This document shows positions 18,639-28,588 of a stretch of DNA of 64,000 nucleotides, piece after piece. The DNA is from Blastobasis lacticolella. Lineage: Eukaryota > Arthropoda > Insecta > Lepidoptera > Blastobasidae. The notes beneath the pieces are model-generated. The model was given only the letters and a program-made list of their open reading frames with translations. It ran no database searches and was not told the origin of the DNA. The translations under genes were made by a program, and so were the position numbers. The stretch covers positions 7,884,001 to 7,948,000 of the forward strand of contig LR990056.1 of assembly GCA_905147135.1 (NCBI GenBank), given 5' to 3'. The first letter of the stretch is position 1. Each line of letters starts with the position of its first letter.

Positions 18639-21600
18639 ATGTATAATACTCCACCAAGTAAAATATTGACACGTCGTCAGCGCCAGGAGCTAATGAATAG
18701 TGAAGTTAATAGCAGCAAATTTGTGACTCCTACAGTAGTCGACACTATGGTGAACCCCGGCACTTCTGGTTATTTACTGCCAGGGAACAAAAGCGACACT
18801 CATTGTGAACGGAAGAAACAAGAAACTCACAATTCAATTAAGTCTTCACCAGCTTACATAACGACCAAAATGGAGGCAGCTAAAGCAATCGTGAAAAATG
18901 CACCTGTTTCTCATTCTCCTTCTGTATCTTCAGTAAACTCGAAGAAGTCCGGTGCGTCATCAGTTGCCAAACGTAAACAGCTGGAGCTTGAAGCTGCTGA
19001 GGCTAAGGCCAAGATACAGATGGATTTAATTGACAGGCGATTAGAAGCTAATTTAGCAATTGTGGAGGCTGAAGAAGCTGTGCATCAGTGTGAACGTGAG
19101 TCCATGCCTGGGCATGGAAGCCAGTGTGATGTAGCAGTACAGGAGCAAACCTCTCGCCGTCATGTGGAGGACTGGCTAGAACGCAGTCAGCAGAATGCCT
19201 GTTTGCCGGACACTGAGACAGAACTACCAGGTAAACTTCGACCAGTTACTAGCTTAGAGGCAGGTATTCAGCAACTTGCACATACTTTGAAGGATATGGT
19301 GCACCAGTCTACGTCTCACCAAGATGACCGCCTCATTTCTCGCCTATCCACACCGCGAGAGCTACCTATATTTACTGGTGATTGCGTAGAATGGTTACAT
19401 TTTAAAAGTGCATACGAAGAGTCCACTAAAATATGTAAACTAAGCGAATCGGAGAACCTATGGCGATTACGACGAGCACTACGCGGTGAAGCTAAAGAGG
19501 CTGTCACCGACCTACTGATTGGGAATACCTCGCCTGTAAGCGTCATGGAAGCTTTGGAGTTACGATTCGGTCGCTCGGAACTCATAATCTACACACTGAC
19601 TACGCAACTACGTAAGTTACCTACACTGCCTGCAGCCTATCAAACCGATATTATTAACTTTGCGATGAAGGTAAACAACTGCGTTGCGACAATACGTGCG
19701 CTAAACCAAACTGATTACATTCGCAGTCCCGAGCTCGCTTCGTCTGTGATATCCAAATTACCGATCACACTACTAAGTAAGTGGACTGATTTTGCCTATC
19801 AAAAACTATTAGATGGCGAACCAAAGTTGCAGTTATTGGCAACGTTTTTAAAACAAGAGGCACAAATGATATCCGTCGTAGGTACATCTCTGCCTAACGA
19901 ACAAAAGAAGCCCTTGCCCTTGACCGACACAGCGGGCAAACGATCAGCTGTTGACAATAAGACGCGAAACTATACTGTTTTTGCCACCACTACCGTGTCC
20001 AGCGATACACTATGCCTATTTTGTAAGAAGCCTAACCACTCTCTAGCCGACTGTAGGCAATTTAAACGAGCACTGAGGAAGTCTAAATGGCAATTCGTAA
20101 AGTCACATAACCTATGTTATTGTTGTCTATCCAAGCGTCATGATAAGGGAACGAGTTGTCCTTCACCCGTGTGCGACATAGACGACTGCGGGCTGGCGCA
20201 CCACCGCCTGCTGCACTGGAGCCGCCCCGCGCCGGCCGCGCCCCGCGGCGCCGACGCTGCGCCGGAGTCGCACGACCAGCCCGCCGAAGCAACCGTTGCG
20301 CATGTCGCCGCGAACAAAGGTGACCTAGGGTTGTCACTTTCAAGTAACGACGAACGGAGTGAGTCTTCAACAGATCACATTATGTTGAAAGTGGTTTCGG
20401 TGCGATTACGAGGCCCTCATGGTACAATTAAAACGCATGCCCTGCTGGATGACGCGGCATCAGTTTCTATAATTGACTCGCAATTAGCAGAAGAGTTAGG
20501 CCTGAAGAGTCATCAGTCTAGTCCTATAAAATTCATCGATGCTTTCGGACTCGAAGTGTATCAATCTGACGCATCTACAGTGTGTGCTCAAATCAGTGGA
20601 AACAATTTTGACAATTTTTATGACATTAAGTTTAGAAAAGTGTCTAATTTTAACTTACCTAAGCAAAATTTGTCTGTGTTAGGTAACTATAGCTGTGATT
20701 ATTTATCGCATATTAAGGATAAGGTCTGTATGGAGCGAGTAGTGCCACGATTATTGATAGGTCAGGATAATTATTTTCTTATCGCCCCGCTCGAGATGAT
20801 TCACGGCGGTAGGAGAACACCCTACGCCACGCGCTGTCGTCTGGGATGGACTATCCATGGCTGCTGCGGACGCCCTTGCTCGCTTGCACATGTAAGTAAT
20901 GCACACATATTCCATCTCGCTCACTCTAATGATGACGCGAGTACACAAGAATTATCTCAACTTAATGAATTGATAAGAAATTCATTTCAGTTCGATTCTA
21001 TAGGTATTTCTACCTGCCGTCGTGAGAATACGGCACATTTACGCGCTATTCAAATATTGGACGATACGTCACGATATTTGGGAAATTGCTGGGAGGTGGG
21101 ACTACCATTTAAAAATGATAATTTCACCATGCCAGACAGCATGCATATGAATGCATTAGCGCGGCACCAAATGTTATTACGAAAATTTGATCGTGATCCT
21201 ATCTACGCGGACAGATACCGGACGGAAATTAACAAGTTATTTGATCAGAAATATGCTCGAGTACTAAATGCAAAGGAACTCTCAGCTGATCACGTGTGGT
21301 ACCTACCTCATTTTGGGGTTCAAAACCCTAATAAGCCCGGCAAATTACGTTTAGTGTATGACGCGGCTGCGAAAGTTAACGGTTTGTGCCTCAATGATTT
21401 CCTATTAACCGGACCGGATTTGTACAATTCTTTGTTAGGTATCATGCTTAAATTTCGCGAACATCAAGTGGCATTTACGGGTGACATTCGTGATATGTTT
21501 TTGCGTATTAAAATGCGGCCCGAAGACCAGCATGTACTTCGTTTTCTCTGGCAGGAGTCAAACACCGCCCCACTTAAAATCTGTTCAATGACCAGTCTAT

Positions 21601-24374
21601 TATTCGGAGCGACATGTTCTCCCTTTATTGCCCAGTACATAAAGAACAAAAACGCTTTAAAATACGAAGACGTGTACCCCGAGGCCACGGATGTAATTAT
21701 AAATCACCATTATATGGATGATTGCTTATATTCCACTACGAGTGTCGAAAACGCGACTAAATTAATCCATGAAGTTTCGGAAATACACAAAAACGGTGGT
21801 TTCGAGATTCGCGGTTGGTCTAGTAATAACGTAAACGTAGTGCGGGAGGTGCCGAACGATGCGCTCGCGCCCACTGCCGTGCAGTTTAAACACGGAGCTA
21901 CTAATACGAGTGAGCGCACTCTGGGCTTGATGTGGCATCCTGCGACCGATTCATTCGGATTTAAAATCTCTTTACAACGCATACCAACGGAAATTATTGA
22001 TGGTTCCGTAGCTCCTACTAAATCTCAAATGCTAAGTATTATTATGTCCGTATTTGATGTTCATGGTTTCGTCACCCCATTTTTAATAAAAGGCAAAATT
22101 TTATTTCAAGACGTACATAGGAGTGGCATCGAATGGAACTGCCGCATCCAGTCTAAAGAGCATACATCTTGGGTTGAATGGCTCGATGAGCTAAAGCAAA
22201 TCGAATCGTTGCGTATACCGCGCTGCTATATGAATGCCGGTGCGTGGACGCCGTGCTACTCGGACTTAGGTTCGATTCCAGCGGAGGTAATTAACAACGA
22301 AGGAATGGTAGATGTACAATTACACGCGTATTGTGACGCGTCTATCAAAGCCTATGCATCCGTGGTTTATTGGCGTTTTACTAGGGCTAACGGAACAGTG
22401 CTGGTATGTTTAGCTGCGGGTAAAAGCCGTGTAACTCCGTTACGTCCGATCTCAATACCTAGTTTGGAGTTACAAGGTGCGTTAATGGCATCGCGTCTCG
22501 CTGCCTCTGTACAAAATGCACAGAAAGATATTAAACCGATTAAACGTTGGTTCTGGACGGATTCTAGTACGGTCCTCCAATGGATTCGCAGCGATCCTCG
22601 CTCATATAAACAGTTCGTAGCTCACCGCCTCGGTGAGATTGATGAGTTAACTACTGCGCCCGAGTGGCGATATGTCCCATCTAAGTTAAACATAGCCGAT
22701 GTGGCTACTAAGACTAACTCACCGCCATTGCAATATGATGATGTGTGGTTTCATGGACCTGCGTACTTACTTGAGCCTGAAAATCGTTGGCCGCAAAATT
22801 TAAAATCTATGCAATCAAGTACAGAAGCCGTTTGTGAGAGGCGTAGTGTCAATTTAACTGTGGCAGCTACAGTCAATTGGTCTTTACCTAAAGAAGAAGA
22901 CTTTTCTTCTTGGCTGCGTCTTCTCCGTACTACTGCACGAGTTATTTTCTTTATTAGAAAGTGTCAGCGTAAGGCAACTCATTTTGACATAAATCTAATG
23001 AAGGAAGCTGAATTATTATTACTGAAAAAGTCTCAATTTGATACGTTTTCAGATGAGATTACGCGTTTAAAACATAAACGTGCAATTGCGAAAAATAGTC
23101 GCCTTCTAACATTGACTCCTTACCTTGAGGATGACGGTCTCTTGCGTGTAGGAGGCAGGATAGATAAAGCGGGATTCGATCCATCGCGCAGTCGTCCTGT
23201 GATATTAGATGGTCGGCACAAAATTACCCAGCTCCTTGTCGAATATTATCACCGTCGTGCCCTGCACGGCGCCAATGAATTGGTGGTAAATGAACTCAGG
23301 CAGCACTACTGGATATTGAGGGCTAGGCCCACAGTGCGTGGAGTCTCAGCTCGTTGCTTATTCTGCCGCTACAGGCGTGCAGCACCTAAGCCGCAGCGTA
23401 TGGGAGACTTACCTGCGTCTAGATTGCAGCACAATCGACGAACATTCTTCGCTACAGGTCTAGACTTCTTTGGACCAATGGAGATCACGGTGGGTCGGCG
23501 TAGGCAAAAGAGATATGGGTTGATATTTACCTGTCTTACAGTGCGTGCGATCCACATAGAAGTGACAGAAGATCTGACGACCGATGCTACTATCATGGCT
23601 CTTCGTAGATTTATAGCTCGTCGTGGCACACCTAGCCTAATCTTTTCTGATAATGGCACCAATTTACGTGGAGCAGACGCCGAACTGAAGCGTAGCCTAG
23701 CTGAGTTGAACCAGGATCGCCTGCGCGAGGATGGCGCAATACGCGGTCTGGAGTGGAAATTTATCCCACCGGGAGCTCCGGAAATGGGGGGAGCTTGGGA
23801 GCGTATGATCCGGACTGTTAAAACCGCATTAAAGGTAACTTTAAAAGAGCGAGCGCCTCAATCGCAAACTCTAGTGACTCTACTCGCTGAGGTAGAAGGT
23901 TTAGTGAACTCCCGTCCAATCACCCACGTCTCTAATGACCCTAGTTACCCAGAGGCACTAACCCCTAATCATTTTTTAATTGGGACTTCTTCTACCGGAC
24001 CTGTCTTCGGTAAGTTCGAAAACTTTGATCTTAACTTAAGGAAACAGTGGCGCATAGCCCAGCGACTGACAGATTTATTCTGGAGCCGTTGGGTCAAGGA
24101 GTATCTTCCTACCCTGCTCCCCAGACAAAAATGGTTTGCCGAGGAGACAGCCATGTGTGTAGGTGATTACGTCATACTAGTAGAACCCAATATAGAACGT
24201 GGTGCGTGGCGCCATGGCGTGGTGAGCGCGGTGCACCCCGGTGCCGACGGACGCGTGCGCGTGGTGGACGTTAGGACCCGCACCGGAACTTTGCGCCGGC
24301 CTGTGACCCGCGTCGCCCTGCTCGCTCCAGCAGATAATAGTGCTGATCTCAGCACTATGGGGGGAGAATTGTAG
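18639..24374 (+). CDS. BEL/Pao Gag-Pol polyprotein, copy 3
   Basis: 1911 codons; same domains and catalytic residues as copy 2. The single copy-specific residue change I found is Ser at residue 301 (Gly in copies 1 and 2), in Gag. It keeps Lys103, Ser1310 and Thr1357, so it carries the majority residue at the other sites that vary. As in the other copies, the first ATG follows 8 open codons after the primer-binding site, and the stop is inside the 3' LTR. Confidence 0.95.
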   Translation: MYNTPPSKILTRRQRQELMNSEVNSSKFVTPTVVDTMVNPGTSGYLLPGNKSDTHCERKKQETHNSIKSSPAYITTKMEAAKAIVKNAPVSHSPSVSSVNSKKSGASSVAKRKQLELEAAEAKAKIQMDLIDRRLEANLAIVEAEEAVHQCERESMPGHGSQCDVAVQEQTSRRHVEDWLERSQQNACLPDTETELPGKLRPVTSLEAGIQQLAHTLKDMVHQSTSHQDDRLISRLSTPRELPIFTGDCVEWLHFKSAYEESTKICKLSESENLWRLRRALRGEAKEAVTDLLIGNTSPVSVMEALELRFGRSELIIYTLTTQLRKLPTLPAAYQTDIINFAMKVNNCVATIRALNQTDYIRSPELASSVISKLPITLLSKWTDFAYQKLLDGEPKLQLLATFLKQEAQMISVVGTSLPNEQKKPLPLTDTAGKRSAVDNKTRNYTVFATTTVSSDTLCLFCKKPNHSLADCRQFKRALRKSKWQFVKSHNLCYCCLSKRHDKGTSCPSPVCDIDDCGLAHHRLLHWSRPAPAAPRGADAAPESHDQPAEATVAHVAANKGDLGLSLSSNDERSESSTDHIMLKVVSVRLRGPHGTIKTHALLDDAASVSIIDSQLAEELGLKSHQSSPIKFIDAFGLEVYQSDASTVCAQISGNNFDNFYDIKFRKVSNFNLPKQNLSVLGNYSCDYLSHIKDKVCMERVVPRLLIGQDNYFLIAPLEMIHGGRRTPYATRCRLGWTIHGCCGRPCSLAHVSNAHIFHLAHSNDDASTQELSQLNELIRNSFQFDSIGISTCRRENTAHLRAIQILDDTSRYLGNCWEVGLPFKNDNFTMPDSMHMNALARHQMLLRKFDRDPIYADRYRTEINKLFDQKYARVLNAKELSADHVWYLPHFGVQNPNKPGKLRLVYDAAAKVNGLCLNDFLLTGPDLYNSLLGIMLKFREHQVAFTGDIRDMFLRIKMRPEDQHVLRFLWQESNTAPLKICSMTSLLFGATCSPFIAQYIKNKNALKYEDVYPEATDVIINHHYMDDCLYSTTSVENATKLIHEVSEIHKNGGFEIRGWSSNNVNVVREVPNDALAPTAVQFKHGATNTSERTLGLMWHPATDSFGFKISLQRIPTEIIDGSVAPTKSQMLSIIMSVFDVHGFVTPFLIKGKILFQDVHRSGIEWNCRIQSKEHTSWVEWLDELKQIESLRIPRCYMNAGAWTPCYSDLGSIPAEVINNEGMVDVQLHAYCDASIKAYASVVYWRFTRANGTVLVCLAAGKSRVTPLRPISIPSLELQGALMASRLAASVQNAQKDIKPIKRWFWTDSSTVLQWIRSDPRSYKQFVAHRLGEIDELTTAPEWRYVPSKLNIADVATKTNSPPLQYDDVWFHGPAYLLEPENRWPQNLKSMQSSTEAVCERRSVNLTVAATVNWSLPKEEDFSSWLRLLRTTARVIFFIRKCQRKATHFDINLMKEAELLLLKKSQFDTFSDEITRLKHKRAIAKNSRLLTLTPYLEDDGLLRVGGRIDKAGFDPSRSRPVILDGRHKITQLLVEYYHRRALHGANELVVNELRQHYWILRARPTVRGVSARCLFCRYRRAAPKPQRMGDLPASRLQHNRRTFFATGLDFFGPMEITVGRRRQKRYGLIFTCLTVRAIHIEVTEDLTTDATIMALRRFIARRGTPSLIFSDNGTNLRGADAELKRSLAELNQDRLREDGAIRGLEWKFIPPGAPEMGGAWERMIRTVKTALKVTLKERAPQSQTLVTLLAEVEGLVNSRPITHVSNDPSYPEALTPNHFLIGTSSTGPVFGKFENFDLNLRKQWRIAQRLTDLFWSRWVKEYLPTLLPRQKWFAEETAMCVGDYVILVEPNIERGAWRHGVVSAVHPGADGRVRVVDVRTRTGTLRRPVTRVALLAPADNSADLSTMGGEL

Positions 24375-24744
24375 ACGATAGAATGCAGACACCCTTACTT
24401 TTACATTTGTATTATATAGGCTAAACTCTATGTAGCTAGCTTGTACCTATGTTTTATGTATTATTTAATTTAGCATACTTACCACTACTAATTACCAGTT
24501 ACAAACATACAAACATACATTTTGTTCCCTTATATTGTGTTTCACCGTTCTAAACTCTACTGGTAGCGCCCTCTATTAAAAATCAATGTGAAACTTATTT
24601 TTATAATGTGAAATGTGGGTGCGCTTAAAATTAATGTCATGATTGGAGACTGTGAGATTGTGCTGTTGGCTATTACACGAATCTATACCAATTTCTGGCT
24701 TTATTTAATTATCCCGACGTGTTAGAGTCTGTGAGTGTTCTACA
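24370..24744 (+). repeat. 3' LTR of BEL copy 3
   Basis: 375 bp. Directly after it, 24745-24755 reads ATAAGTTTTTG, the same 11 bases that follow the 5' LTR inside the element. Unrelated sequence (TTAGGACATGG) then begins. Confidence 0.94.
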
Positions 24745-24755
24745 ATAAGTTTTTG

Positions 24756-25039
24756 TTAGGACATGGTATTGTAAACGATCTTTAAAATTCTGTTCGTCTT
24801 TTAAATATTTTTTTCAAAATTCAGAATACATACAGTAGCAACCCTAGTTAGTCGGCAAGTTTAGGTAATAATAATAAATATCTTTATTAAAGGCAATATA
24901 AAACCCAATATACAATAATTACAATAAAAAGAAAAATATAAAAATACAAAAATGATAATAATGTTATAATTTTCGAAGACGACGGGAGTGGACTATCTGT
25001 TAGTTTTCAATTTTGTGTCAGAAGGCACAAGTCCGGCCT
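24756..25039. other. A+T-rich flank right of the BEL array
   Basis: No gene seen. The stretch is rich in AATAATAATA and AAAATACAAAA-type words and leads into an RTE-like LINE end. Confidence 0.4.
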
Positions 25040-25110
25040 TTGTGAAGATCTCTGGGGGAGGCCTACGCCCAGCGGTGGGTCTTTCGACTGATATAATGAG
25101 GTATTTAAGT
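25030..25110 (+). mobile_element. RTE-like LINE 3'-end fragment
   Basis: Contains TCTGGGGGAGGCCTACGCCC and AGCGGTGGGTCTTTCGACTG, which resemble the last coding and tail bases of a common RTE-type LINE of Lepidoptera (recognised from memory). No upstream coding sequence is preserved. Confidence 0.45.
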
Positions 25111-25894
25111 ACAATTTTATTTAACTTTAATTCTAGATACTCTTTTTGTATATTACGCATTGTATGATACGCAGTCGTTCATTGTATGGTGTGGCGAACA
25201 AAAGGTCGTAAATTTAGGTTTTTTCAATCATCGTAGTAAGAACATTCCACAGGTAAATATAGATACATACATACCTAGTAGGTATATCTGTTTTAGTTTC
25301 CTGTTACTCGTCTGATTTTTCCTTAACTCAATGATACACAAGTTATCGCCATTGCGCTACTATAAAAATAGTAAATATTACCATATTTAAATATTATATT
25401 AATACATAGGACGTACAAATTTATGTTCTACCTACTCGTATTAGGAGAGCCCGTTGATGACTTAAAAGTCGTAAAAATTTGTCTGACTCATTTTTAATGA
25501 GTATTTCATTGCTATTAGTGCCCAATATTCAAAAATTAAGCCACGCGTCGTGAGTTTAAGACCAACTCCATCCATCGGCGGGCGCCGTACAAGACGACTA
25601 ACTTAGGTCATGTATCTATTCATAGGTACCTATAGACAGAGATACAGGACGCGACATTTTCGGTTCCGTAGAGCTGAAAATGGACAGCTGTTTTTATGTA
25701 ACACGACAGACAAACAGGTAAGTTAACCAAAAGATGGAAAGTGGTCACCGCCGCCTATGGACATCACCAACACCAGGGGTATCCCACAAAGAGCCCTCCA
25801 ATACGAGCATACGTCCCTACCTTTTGACCAAAAAGATTGGAAAGTTAGCTACCGTCATAGACAGGTAATTTTTTTTAATTGTCGTTTAACCGCC
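25111..25894. other. Intergenic DNA with LINE debris
   Basis: No gene seen. Around 25735-25790 the words GGTCACCGCCGCCTATGGAC and ATCACCAACACCAGGGGTAT resemble, on the minus strand, the 3' tail of the LINE at 35090-35310. Confidence 0.4.
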
Positions 25895-26155
25895 ACCTTA
25901 CCTGGTGGTAAGCGACGATGCGGCCGAAGATAGAGTATGTTCATCTAGGAATGGACTAGCTTTTCTGCTCTTGTCATAGCCCAAAAGAAACACTGTGACT
26001 GGGAGCTGATTCCACATCCGAATAATACCAACATAAAATGACTCTATGATGAGTCTGGTTGACTGGTAGAAAAAGCTACGTAGCTTTAAGTCCGCCATTG
26101 TACTGTAATGTGCATGAAGTTTTAAATAAATAAATAAATAAATAAAAATTCGAAC
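25895..26155 (-). pseudogene. LINE fragment with reverse-transcriptase C-terminal remnant
   Basis: The minus-strand reading contains RMWNQLPVTVFLLGYDKSR and then SPFLDEHTL, like the end of jockey/CR1-type LINE proteins (WNxLP motif). A (TAAA)n run lies at 26126-26146. Truncated; cannot be functional. Confidence 0.55.
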
Positions 26156-27044
26156 CTTCACTTGGACACCAACAAAGAGTTTACGTAGTGAGGATCAGTA
26201 CTATTCAGTACCCAGTCCGCCGCCGGAATTTAAACAGATTAATATGATAATCAAGTTAATAGGTGACGTAAAATTAATTGATCTTACCTTAGATAGATTT
26301 TACTGTTCGAATTTGATGGCTAAGTTATAACCAAGTAATTTACATGCTTCTTTAAGTATTTTATGTTATACTAGCTGTGCCCACGACTTGGTTCGCGTGG
26401 ACTACAGGATGTCTGGTATATTTAAGAACAGGTTTACTGTTCAGAGACCACATGATAATGCCGTCACATCTGTCATGTGGTTTGTGGGCAATGAACCACT
26501 TAAGCAACACTGTGTTCTGGTAAAGCACTCTTATAAAAACACTCTTTTACTTTTAATTTGATAGTTCCGTCGTGGTTCGCACAATAAATGTTAAAGCAAA
26601 GTGATTGGTGCGAGTAGTCTTTATAATTTTATTTCGTCGAGGCTCTCCTCGTTTGATTGTGAAACAAAGATAGCGGTGTTAGATTGGGCAGTTCCATTGT
26701 AATCTCCGAAATGTATCCGTTAACATAGAAATAGACATACATCCATACATACATATGTTCGAAAAACATAACCCTCCTACTGTCGCACTCAACAAGCACT
26801 AAAAACAGATAGTTTAAACAAAGAGAGTCTGCGGAGAAGTTCCACGTTTTAGATTTAGTTTCATCTAAGCGTCTTACTCCTTGCGCATCCCTACCCACCT
26901 TCTTCACTCCCGTCCCGTCGGCGAGTTTAGAATAGAAGGAATATGACTTTTATTGAAAAATATCATTTGACAACATTCTGACTTCTTTGAAGTGGTTTGA
27001 CTTTGAAAATATGCCTATCCATTTTAAGCCTGTACAATAAAGTG
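26156..27044. other. Intergenic DNA
   Basis: No gene supported. ACTAGCTGTGCCCACGACTT near 26371 looks like a dispersed repeat I associate with lepidopteran genomes. The open frame at about 26629-26907 has no recognisable motif. Confidence 0.35.
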
Positions 27045-27300
27045 CACACGGAGTCGGTGGCCGAGAGTCGGTACACTAGTTAAAGGCTAACCGATGCTCT
27101 TACGGTGAGGGAAAACATCTTGATGAAACCAGCACTTCAGGCTACTGAATGTGTAATCTGGTCAGGTTACCCTGGTATAAGGGTAACTGATGTCAAATGG
27201 GAATCGCTCCTCTGTAATTATCTGATTTGCCAAATCCTGGATCATCGCGCGGCGGACTTCAGGCCATCGCGCGCGAGAGCACTATTTTGATGATTATTTT
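27045..27300 (+). repeat. tRNA-derived SINE, family 1, degenerate copy
   Basis: It starts with a tRNA-like GTCGGTGGCC and shares CTCTTACGGTGAGGGAAAAC, ACTGAATGTGTAA, TCTGATTTGCCAAA and GCGCGAGAGCA with the complete copy at 35991-36312. Confidence 0.65.
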
Positions 27301-27718
27301 ATTTCCTATCGTCGTTCAGTATCCTATGCCCTACCTTACAGTATGAACTCCAATCACACCTAGTTTCATTGGAATTCATTTAGCAGTTTCGTTGTGATGC
27401 GGGGCTAAGTTATAGACAGTCATATTAAAGACAATACCTATTAAGGTTAGCAATTGTAATAAGTTTATTATTTTTTGTGGAGAATTTAATATAGATTTGT
27501 AGGGAGACAAAATATTTACAATTAGTAATAAAATTAAACACAAATATTACATTTGTTAGATGTATCTTGCAAATGTACTAGTAGGCTAATTACATTACTT
27601 AAGTCTAATCAACTTATTTTGAATACTACCAGAATAACAAGTACTACATCAACTTGCCTAGACATGTAGCCAGGCTATAATAAACAAACTATAATCTGAT
27701 AATCGTAATTAATATATA
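27301..27718. other. Intergenic DNA left of element A
   Basis: No gene seen. TTTAGCAGTTTCGTTGTGAT near 27382 may be another old repeat end. The stretch ends with AATATATA, of which TATA is duplicated on the far side of element A. Confidence 0.4.
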
Positions 27719-28206
27719 TGACGGATCACGGTCAATAGTATGGACTCATGTGGTCAATAGTACGGACTCATGACGATGAAAACGGAAGTGGGAGTGCGCC
27801 CTCTGGTGGGGCGTGCTGACAGAGTCTCGACGGCACGACTCGGGCCGAGTGGCGGCCATTCTTGGCGCGACCGCCGCCGAGGAGTGACGCGTCTTGAAAC
27901 TGTCTCCACATTTCGTTTGTTTACGTTTGAAGTTCGTTAATAGAAAGTGTTATTTACGTTTAAAAATAAAGTAATTTTAAAATCACCTTTGAAATAAGAA
28001 AGTAAATTACCTCAACTGCCTACATTTGTAATACCGCTCTGAATTCTAGTGAAATTATAAGTGATGTGCAAATATGAAATGGAATAAATACAGTGGAGTA
28101 AATGTGAACCTTTTCTTTAATTTATCTGGACGAATACGACCTAATACTGATATCACCACCCTGATGACAATGATCCTGATACACCCCTTTCCTTCACGCG
28201 ACGACA
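27719..28206 (+). repeat. 5' LTR of element A
   Basis: 488 bp. Includes two imperfect copies of GGTCAATAGTA(T/C)GGACTCATG near its start. Same sequence by eye as 32718-33205, implying a recent insertion. Confidence 0.9.
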
Positions 28207-28219
28207 TCAGAAGCGGTGA
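28207..28219 (+). other. Primer-binding site of element A (tRNA-Leu-like)
   Basis: TCAGAAGCGG directly after the LTR end. It resembles the complement of the tRNA-Leu acceptor arm (TGTCAGAAGTGGGAT, from memory), entered a few bases inside the tRNA 3' end. Elements B and C have related sites. Confidence 0.45.
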
Positions 28220-28357
28220 TAACGAACGCAACGCCCAAGAGATGGTATGATGAAAAGCAACAAAGAAAATGCAGATACGCTACGTGAAAGCGTAATAATA
28301 AAAGAAAGGTCTCGAATCCAGTTGAGTTGCCTACATTAAAATGTAAAATTATTTAAC

Positions 28358-28588
28358 ATGTTTAAAGCGCAGCCAAGAGTCCAAACACCCCGAGATATAA
28401 GACAAAGACTTCGTCAGAAAGATTGGGGGATTCATAAAGTAAACAGCAGATCATCTGTACCAAATGGGTCATGGTCAAGGCAGACCCCGGGCCTTCGAGA
28501 GCACCACTGGGATATCGACAACATTATTAAAAATCGAGTGAAACTTACTATGGACGGCACTTTGGTATGGCTTCTTTGTTTTTGTTAA
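28358..28588 (+). other. Small open frame in element A, unassigned
   Basis: A 76-codon ATG frame with a basic, Arg/Gln-rich start and no recognised domain. Its middle (about 28466-28515) coincides with a SINE family 1 end (GGTCAAGGCAGACCCCGGGC, GAGAGCACCACTGGGAT), so at least part is not ancestral coding sequence. It is probably not a gene. Confidence 0.25.

Larger units (their letters stand above)
18210..24744 (+). mobile_element. BEL/Pao retrotransposon, copy 3 (complete, 6535 bp)
   Basis: The only copy with two full LTRs (18210-18584 and 24370-24744) flanking 5785 bp of internal sequence with an open gag-pol. The LTRs show no difference by eye. The promoter, primer-binding site (TGG at 18594), polypurine tract (before 24370) and polyprotein all look usable. 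This copy is the best candidate for an active element. Confidence 0.94.

Noticed and set aside
6490..24374. Many antisense open frames of 60-97 codons opposite the BEL polyproteins
   Set aside because: They recur at the same place in each copy because the copies are identical; they have no domains and are shadows of gag-pol.
6115..24749. GCAAG / ATAAG as a 5-bp target duplication of the BEL array
   Set aside because: Only three of five bases agree, and the right-hand bases are the element's own leader sequence.
28358..28588. Small ORF of element A as a gag remnant
   Set aside because: No zinc knuckle or capsid motif, and part of it coincides with a SINE end.
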